Positions 56,600 through 64,000 of a DNA stretch of 64,000 bases are shown here, one piece after another; the stretch's first letter is position 1, and every line of letters begins with the position of its first letter. A program made the position numbers and the translations under genes. The notes beneath the pieces are model-generated. The model made no database searches. It was given only the letters and a program-made list of their open reading frames with translations, and was not told the DNA's origin. The stretch is from Urophycis tenuis. Its lineage: Eukaryota; Chordata; Actinopteri; Gadiformes; Phycidae. Where the stretch lies: positions 45,001 to 109,000 of the forward strand of contig JAXIVH010000165.1 in the NCBI GenBank assembly GCA_036785325.1, given 5' to 3'.

Positions 56600-57526
56600 A
56601 GATGAAGAGGAACTTACACTTGAATAAAAAACTAAAACATTTACATTTACAAGATGCAGAAAGTGCACATTGTTGTAGTATTTAACAAAGGCCTTGTGAT
56701 GCTGCAAGTACAAGTACATCCGGAACACAATCATCTCTGACTGGAAGCTGGGCAGACTTGAAACTTTGAGCATGATCTTAGATACGAGATATCCAGAAAA
56801 TGTAGATGTTTTTTTTAGGGCGGTGTTGGTGTGTGTGTCTGGAGGGGGTGAGGTGGTGGTGGGGGGCGTGGTAGATTTGGATTCTGACTGGTGTTTTGCC
56901 TCCACCTATCGGATAAAATTACCCAACTTCCAATGTCACTGTAGGCCTACACCAGCAGCTGCATCAGCATCGATTCCTATCAGATCAAATATCTCTTGTA
57001 GTCATAGCGGCAAGAACTGTTGGGCAGATGAGTTAAAGATTAAACTGATTGTGGACATTCACAGTATTTTCTTTTGTTATTGTCTTTCTTCTCTATTTCA
57101 ATAGCGGATCTTCTAGTTTTTTAAATAATTTGTTTTTTTTTTTTTAAATAATTTGTTTATGCTGCATGTACAACAATTAATATTTATAATATTACTACAA
57201 TGTATTTTTTTCTTCATTAAACTTCGTGAAAAAGCCAAGTATAATTGCATTAAATTCCATGTAACTTAGACTGACGAGTGGCCAAGAAAAGTTAACATGT
57301 AGTCAACAAATCACGTTGAACTGAACCGACAGAAGCGCGTGAGAGAGATAAATGATTATCTGTGACGTCACACCCAGCACCCAATTACAGGCCACAGCGA
57401 CATGGGGCACAATCATAACAAAACGTTGACGTCTACACTATTTTCACTATGGTCGTCATTTTGTTCTTTTTTATTCATTGATTCTTGACAAAAGAATCAT
57501 TGAATTCGCAATTTAACGCAAAACGT
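56600..57526. other. V-V spacer, nothing recognised
   Basis: AT-rich spacer. A T-rich duplication (ttttttaaataatttgttt) lies at 57116-57168. Confidence 0.4.
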
Positions 57527-57565
57527 GTTTTTTGTAGGAGGCTGCGGCCGCCCCGCAGCACGGTG

Positions 57566-58119
57566 CAGTCTGCTGCAGCAGTAGTACACCCCACTGTCCT
57601 CCACGCGCAGCCCTGCGATGCGGAGGACGCCGTGGGTCTTCGCGTCGCCTTCAATCGCGAACCTGCGCTCGAACTCCTTCTCGGTGTTGACGATCTGTGC
57701 GTATAGGAAACCCATCGACACCAGCGGTTCGCCAAACCTCTGTTGTCGGTACCACAGTAGATAGAAGACGCGCTCATCGCCATGGCTGCAGGTGAGGGTC
57801 GCGTTCTCCCCCAGCGACCCCACCACGGAGCCGGGTCTCTGGGTGATGTCAGCGGGTAAACCCGGTTGAGATAAACTGGCTGGGGACAAGGGAGATGGAT
57901 GCATTAGTCGTATGCATTGATGATAATTAGGATATCCAAAATGAAATAATGTTGATAACCGAGATGCACAATGTGGTTTAAAACCGAACGTAACCACACA
58001 GCACCATGCGTTAGTTCCTCGGTTATAATTTGCATCATATTTGTATACCACATATTTGATTATGATTTACCTGCCACTAGCTGTAAAAACAAAAGAGATA
58101 ACATGTTCTTATCGCTCAT
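57566..58119 (-). CDS. trbv: TCR beta V segment 4
   Basis: Leader exon from ATG 58119 (or the internal ATG at 58104, MLSLLFLQLVA) to 58071, donor G|GTAAAT; V exon 57879-57566, acceptor CCCAG. Conserved: LTCSHGD, LLWYRQQ, SGVYYCCSR. The paired cysteine at the CDR3 start is unusual beside its neighbours. The 23-RSS is CACCGTG (57559-57565), a 23-bp spacer and a strong nonamer 57527-57535 (ACAAAAAAC). Confidence 0.93.
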
Positions 58120-58408
58120 CGTCTTTATGGTTGGAGAGAGTCGGATCACTATTGTCAGTAGATCTTCACAGGTCCGCCCCTTGTGGACCACCGACACGCA
58201 CAGCTTCACCATGGGATGCCACCATTGTACAGTAATGATATAATTAGCTAATTTAATTACAAAGTAGTCCAAAATACTGCATGTAGAAAAATAATATTTA
58301 AATAAATACTTAGATTCTTATAAATACTCACAACTAATTCTTGAAAGATGGATGCAATTGTTTTGGATGTTTCTGTTTCTTGTGTACTGTAGTCACACTA
58401 GTAAAGTC

Positions 58409-58677
58409 ATAACATGTACTTCATATATTATTTATACATCCTATAATAGTCATATAACATGTACTTCATATATTATTTATACATCCTATAATAGTCATAT
58501 AACATGTACTTCATATATTATTTATACATCCTATAATAGTCATATAACATGTACTTCATATATTATTTATACATCCTATAATAGTCATATAACATGTACT
58601 TCATATATTATTTATACATCCTATAATAGTCATATAACATGTACTTCATATATTATTTATACATCCTATAATAGTCG
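58409..58677. repeat. 45-bp minisatellite
   Basis: Six near-perfect copies of a 45-bp AT-rich unit (ataacatgtacttcatatat...). Between V4 and V5. Confidence 0.95.
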
Positions 58678-58815
58678 CACATGTGCACACATACCGACTC
58701 ACACAGACACCGAAGTGTTCTAGAAATTACTGGAATTATTCCAGATCTTGTATCAGCACTTTATACATTTGCCTGCAGCCATTTATATAACGGTGTCATT
58801 GTGGTGGCTAGGTGC

Positions 58816-58817
<2 letters not shown>

Positions 58818-58849
<32 letters not shown>
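58818..58849. repeat. TG microsatellite
   Basis: (TG)n of about 30 bp just downstream of V5. Confidence 0.95.
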
Positions 58850-58908
58850 CAACGTGATCAGATTGCAACGATTTTGTGACAGGTTCTCTCCCAAAAAGAC
58901 GCACCGTG

Positions 58909-59556
58909 CAGACTAGCAGCACAGAAGTATTGTGCTGTATCGGACTGATTGATGACGGAGATCGTCAAATTGGTGTCAGCCTTGGCGTCTCCCGTGATGC
59001 CAAACCTGGCACTGAAGCCACTCTCCACCTGAGCGTTGTTGTGGTAAATCATCCCGATCAGAACCATGGGACCTGCCGTCCCATTCACCGTTCTGTGCTG
59101 GTACCAGAACATGTAGGGGTAGTTGGAGTCTCCGTGGCGACAGTGAAGGATGACCCCTTGTGGGTCTTGGGCGGTCAGGAGGTGTCTCGGAGACTGGTAG
59201 ATGACGAGGGACGAGAAGACAAACTCTAGATGACGATGTCGATGAAGATGGAGAAATGAGAATATTATTTTCAAATCCAAAATGGCTGAAGGACCGAACG
59301 GGAACAGTCAGTGTTTGATCATCAGGTGTGCAGTGTAAAGTGATCAGTTTAGGTACGGATGACAAGGCAAGAGAATTTCAATGTACAGAATGACCATGGC
59401 ACTCTGCACACCTGATAATAACACACCTTGTGAGCCAAAGTACATACTGAGTCTAAGTCCAAGCCAATAACATAGCCTAATAACTGACAGTGAATGGCGC
59501 AGAGGGGTACCTTGTTTCGTTAGCAGCAGCAGAATTAAAACAAAAACAGCGGACAT
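58909..59556 (-). CDS. trbv: TCR beta V segment 5
   Basis: Leader exon 59556-59511 (MSAVFVLILLLLTKQ, donor G|GTACCC) and V exon 59225-58909 (acceptor TCTAG). Conserved: LHCRHGD, YMFWYQHR, TAQYFCAAS. The 23-RSS is CACGGTG (58902-58908), a 23-bp spacer and a nonamer 58870-58878 (CACAAAATC). Confidence 0.92.
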
Positions 59557-60193
59557 GTTGAACGCAAAACAGCAAACTACAGACAAGACACTTTGGACTC
59601 GGGGGTCTTTGGGATTCTGGAAGGAGGAGACCGCTTGCTCTGTCTGAATGTCTTGCTGCTGCCCCCTGCTGTATTGTTGTAGACGCACATGCTCACCAAC
59701 ACCATCACTTGAGCCATGGAAGGAGCCATTATTGAATCTAGCCTTGCTCCACTTGGTGCTGGTCAGGGATTCACTGAAGACGAAGACCAGTGGTGATCAG
59801 TGGTTTCACCCTGGCAAAAGGACACAGAGTAAAGATCAGCAAAAGGAGAGAGAGCCTCTTGCCCACCCATTGGCAACCAAGGAGACCAAAGTTGCCTTGA
59901 ATGAACTCAGGAGTTGTACTCATGCGTGGCCATGTTGGGGTATGTCGGGTTACCCTCATAAAGTTTGGACACATCATATTAGCCTTAGGCACCCCGCTAC
60001 CCCGGTCCGTGATTACATGTCATATCATGTTGCTTATATCGCACAAATAGCCTAACCCTGTGGGTTTCGTCATGTTGCTTCAGGACATAGTGAACGTTGT
60101 GTTTTTGGCACTAAATGAAAGGAGAGATCAGCTAATTCTAAGAAGAGGTTGATGCAGGTGCAGAGAGGTTAATCAGATGAACTCTGACAAGAG
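59557..60193. other. V5-V6 spacer, nothing recognised
   Basis: No exon, RSS or transposon end found. Confidence 0.4.
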
Positions 60194-60232
60194 GAGTTAT
60201 TGTACGGTGATCCCCTGATACGCTGCATTGTG

Positions 60233-60803
60233 GTAGCGAGCAGCACAGAAATACACAGTACTGCTCTCCACGCTGATGTTCTCTATCGTTAACGTGGAGT
60301 TTTGGCCTTCATTGGCACTCCCAGCCATGGAAACATTCATTCCCTTTTCAGGACTTGCATCAGTCATGAATATGTACCCTAGTAACTCCAGCTGTTTATT
60401 GTTGCCCTGTTGCTTGTACCAGAGGATAACTTTGTAGTCCTGAATGCTGTGGGAGCACCTTAGTTCGACCGTTTGTTGAGACTTGCTGGTCACAACCATC
60501 TCAGCAGGATTTTGGTGAACCTGGTCGCTGAGAGAAGCACCTGTGGAGAAGAAATAAACAGAACAAATTATCACAGAAACACTTTTCAAACGGGAAAAAT
60601 TGTAGCTTTGAGACTGGAACCAGTTGGTAATATCAAAACAGGATTCCTAACCCCTTAAGGATCGCTTTTACTTTCTGTATAAAAATGACAAATGTAACAT
60701 GGTAGAATGTACAACAATGAAGCAATATCTGACAAAATCGTATGAAAGTACCTGAGACAGCCGTTAATGTAATTATCAGCATGAGGAAAGTGATCATCAA
60801 CAT
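60233..60803 (-). CDS. trbv: TCR beta V segment 6
   Basis: Leader exon 60803-60752 (MLMITFLMLIITLTAVS, donor G|GTACTT) and V exon 60540-60233 (acceptor CCACAG). Conserved: LRCSHS, VILWYKQQ, TVYFCAAR. The heptamer is CACAATG (60226-60232) and the nonamer near 60194-60203 is weak. Confidence 0.92.
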
Positions 60804-63660
60804 ATTTGTCTCGTTGTGATAATTCGGTGCTAGCTAGCTTGAGTACTTTTCCTATGTGCTTTAATCCTGCAAAATACATCACTTTGATTGCAGTGTCTCC
60901 TATTTTCATCTCACAACCATTTTGGAACCACCATGTGGGAGGAGCCATTTTGTGTAAACGTTTAGAAGAGAGGAGGTGATGCCATCAAAATGTCTAACCG
61001 TACAGCACTGATGGTGGTCACTTTTTTCCGTGAACTAAAACACAAACAACTGATGATGGCCCCCTAGTGGTTTGTATTTTTTTTGTCCTATCGTGTCTTA
61101 TGAGCTCTTTGATTAGTTAGCAGCAGATGACCAATCACAGGTTGGGAGGGTTCTGATGAGCAGACAGAGTGCACCAGGAAGAAATACACCACATGATTGG
61201 TCGAAGCAAAGCAAAGAGAAAATGAACCTCAACCTCAAACGCAGGTGGCCTGGGCACAGCTGCACAGCGGGTGACGAAGACCCCCTAGTTGTTGGTACTT
61301 CTTCTCCTCTCGTGTCTTGTGAGCTGTTTGATTGGTTAACAGCAGAGGACAGATCACAAAATACAATAGAAAAATATTGTTTTGGCAGTAGTTTGGTAGT
61401 TTGGTTAGGAGCAAAGATCTTCAAATTCTTCTTAAAATATTTGTATTAAGTTTTAAGAGATGTGTGTAGTACATAAAAATAGATGATACAAGAAAAACTA
61501 TTAAACAAACACATCAATACAATTTCTACCCCCCCACATCCCCATCCAATCTTCAAGCCCAAATTTAGTATCATATGGAGCTTCATCCCTGGAGCAATTC
61601 AGCAGGGTGCTGGAAGTCAGGTTTTGTGATTTAGAATGGAAATTAGTTAGTTTATAAATGAATAGGCAAAAAATATAAGCAAGAAAGAAATTGTTAAGAA
61701 AGTTACTTACAAAGTTACACAAAGAGTGTTGCTGGCTGAGCTCAGAGAAAGGTCAGCAACATAGGGGAGATTACCAGATAAGTCTCTAGCTCAGCTGACG
61801 GTTCTGGAAGTATTTCAGGAAAGGTCCCCACCCATGTTGAAACTTTTAGTTTGAATCACTGACTGAGTAGTGAATCTTTTGGGACAGGACCAACGTGACC
61901 TGCACGCCATCGCCTGCACTACCTGTAGTAGTAGAAGTAAAAAGTCACGTTGGTTCTATTGACGGAAGTAACAGGGGGAGGGGGAGAGGATCTTTTAGGA
62001 GTGATGATATTACTGCGCCAACATCAAAGTGCTCACTGGTGTTATTCCGTCATACGTTATAGTTATCCTTTTTTATCCGCTTAGAAAATTGCCATGTTTC
62101 ATTTTGTGTAACCATACTTGGGTCGATTAACTACTCATGTAACTGTATTTAAATAGGGAAAACGTGGAAGTGCTTGGTCGCTTCTAACTTCACCCCCGTT
62201 TGGATCCTAAGGAATATACTGGGCCAAGCTACATGCCAGCGAAGTAGCACTGCGGACAAGAGCGATCGAGTGCACGCATGAAGGCGAGAGAGGTATGTAT
62301 CAACTCGTCTAAGATCAGGGAAGAAAGTAGATCAGTATGGACAAACGGTGGCGTTTTCCTTTAAAGTTTGAACTATCGGTGTGTCCAATAGGAGACCCGT
62401 GTGCCATTACATGCTGGGCTAATCGGAGAGTTTTGTGTGGTCACTTTATCAGCCAAAGATCGTCAATATACATGACGATGATTGTTCCGTGACTCTGTAT
62501 GATCACGACTATCGGTGTCAGTTTTAAATCCTAATAATCCTTCTTCTTCTTCTTAAATAATGTAAACATTTATGCATTTAACACAGCTGAGAGCAGTAAA
62601 TGTGCTTGAGATGAAAGAGAACCTGTGTTTAGTGCAGGAAACATGACCAAAAATGTCTGTAGCTCATGTAAATGTCTGGGGTGTACAGTGCCTCTGTGAC
62701 TCACTTCACACACACACACACACACTGTTTTCATGACACACATACCAGGCGAGTACATTTCTGCAAATAAAGTAAATAGTAAAGTAAAATATATTTTATA
62801 TCATTATAGCCTTGATTATTTTCCCCCTGATCCCTAAGCCCTTAAAGAACATCTGTATAACATTTAGAATAAAATTCATAATAATTGTCTGTGTTTCCAT
62901 AAATATGTGTGAAATAAATGCTTTTTATTTTCCTTTCTATATCTGGTATGACTCTACACCATCACAGCATGAATATTCTGAAAGCCCGGGTTGATTGTAC
63001 CTCACAGGGCTGAGGTTTAACAAGCATTCTTACACGAGGAGACCAGGTGAGAGGAAAATAGAACATGTCATAGTTGATAGGGTTGGTGGTGAATCCGCAG
63101 CTTTACCCTTCCCCAAAAGTTTTTGTTTTGTTTTATATAAGATCAGCAAAGGTGAAAAAAGTTCCCACTTTCATGATGATTTGAAGTTATAATGAGTAAT
63201 TATTTGGTGTATTGTTATAATGTGTATCAGATCAAAGAAGGTGAAGAGAGGCAGGCTGAGTGCAGTGAGAGAGAGAGAGGTTTCAGATGAGCAGGTAGGA
63301 ATGGTATGATCTAACAAGGCACAATTTAAAAACAAAAAGTCAGAAAAGTGACATCAACATGATATCCTTCTCATTATTTCCTGTCATGTTCACAAAACAC
63401 TCCCCTGTGGTTTCTGACAATAAATAGAATCCAATGAATTTCTCATGAAGAATTAAAATCATCAGCATATCTGAGACACCCTGTAAAAAGCTGGGACAGG
63501 ACAAGCCAACTTGAGTAATAATTATCTATGTGTATATCTATTTCCACCCCCCCAATGTTCAACTCAAAGTTATGTCCTTGGAAGAGGTCCTAGGAGGAGC
63601 CCAATTACATAGACCCTTTCATTGTTGGTAAACATTCCAAGCCGAGAGAATGCGCACACG
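60804..63660. other. Right flank, largely unassigned
   Basis: No further V segment found. A diverged direct repeat pair occurs at about 61098-61142 and 61316-61360 (gagctgtttgattggttaac-like). At 62148 a TATTTAAATA box is followed by a GC-richer stretch ending in AGAG|GTATGT (62292), which could be a promoter and first exon, but this is unproven. Confidence 0.35.
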
Positions 63661-63674
63661 TTTGTTCGCGCCGA

Positions 63675-64000
63675 ATGGGGTCAGAAAACAAAGGGAAGAA
63701 CATGTCTGTCGACGGTCCTCCACAGAATATTTCGGAATATGCACTCTCGTTGTCGATTAAGGACCGGGAACAATATCTGAACAAATTGGTATTGGCTGAC
63801 GGCGATAGTTTGCCAGACCCAGCTTCCATTAAAAAATGGGTAGATGACACTAGCAAATGGCCAGATATCCAGTGGTCAGCTATTCACTCTTACCTAATAG
63901 ATAAACCTAGCCCCTACACTCGAGAAAGCCTATGCGCATACAAGTCGCTTGATGCCTAATATTATGTTGTGTCTGGACACGTTCAGAAGATCTTCTACAA
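63675..64000 (+). pseudogene. N-terminal part of an orphan ORF with an in-frame stop
   Basis: 94 codons from ATG 63675 carry SLSIKDREQYLNKL, SIKKWVDDTSKWPDI and RESLCAYKSLDA before TAA (63957-63959). The same frame continues as YYVVSGHVQKIFY to the window end. The pattern resembles the N-terminal region of fish and invertebrate orphan proteins that also carry YqaJ-type nuclease domains. That likeness is from memory and uncertain. Truncated by the window edge. Confidence 0.45.

Overview
The window is teleost fish nuclear DNA. The signs are spliced vertebrate genes, L2- and RTE-type LINEs, hAT, Gypsy and copia elements, and very many mini- and microsatellites. The species cannot be named from the sequence. 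The density of tandem repeats is reminiscent of gadid fishes, but that is only an impression.

The core is a T-cell receptor beta (TRB) locus read on the minus strand. From high to low coordinates it holds six intact-looking V segments plus one broken V (60.8-53.2 kb), a 39.7 kb gap filled with transposons and satellites, one D segment (13.50 kb), eight J segments (13.12-11.04 kb) and one C gene (9.09 to about 5.47 kb). Each V has a two-exon leader/V structure and a 23-bp-spacer recombination signal. D has a 12-bp-spacer signal on its V side and a 23-bp-spacer signal on its J side, and every J has a 12-bp-spacer signal. This is the TRB arrangement (V-23, 12-D-23, 12-J), and the shared orientation means joining proceeds by deletion. 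The D core is nearly the same as mammalian D-beta-1.

Left of TRB, converging on its 3' end, are the last four exons of a papilin-like extracellular matrix gene on the plus strand (268-3561): Ig-domain exons followed by a C-terminal PLAC domain.

The V-D gap is a nest of mobile elements. An RTE-type LINE (14227-23138) carries a nearly pristine Gypsy retrotransposon (14244-21165) in its GATG tail. Next come a 2.2 kb 21-bp satellite, an L2 tail, and a satellite built from a copia LTR end. A decayed Gypsy (27812-36879) is split by an L2 LINE (31927-35582), and beyond it lie two proline-rich LTR derivatives, a decayed hAT element (39211-44262) carrying further DNA transposons, a second hAT transposase relic (45.4-47.1 kb), a 32-bp satellite (49.3-51.1 kb) and a copia fragment with a tRNA-iMet-type primer site (51.7-52.7 kb).

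The right end (61-64 kb) is mostly unassigned and closes with the broken 5' part of an orphan ORF. No tRNA, rRNA or CRISPR was found. Most long open frames in the satellites are artefacts of repeat units divisible by three.
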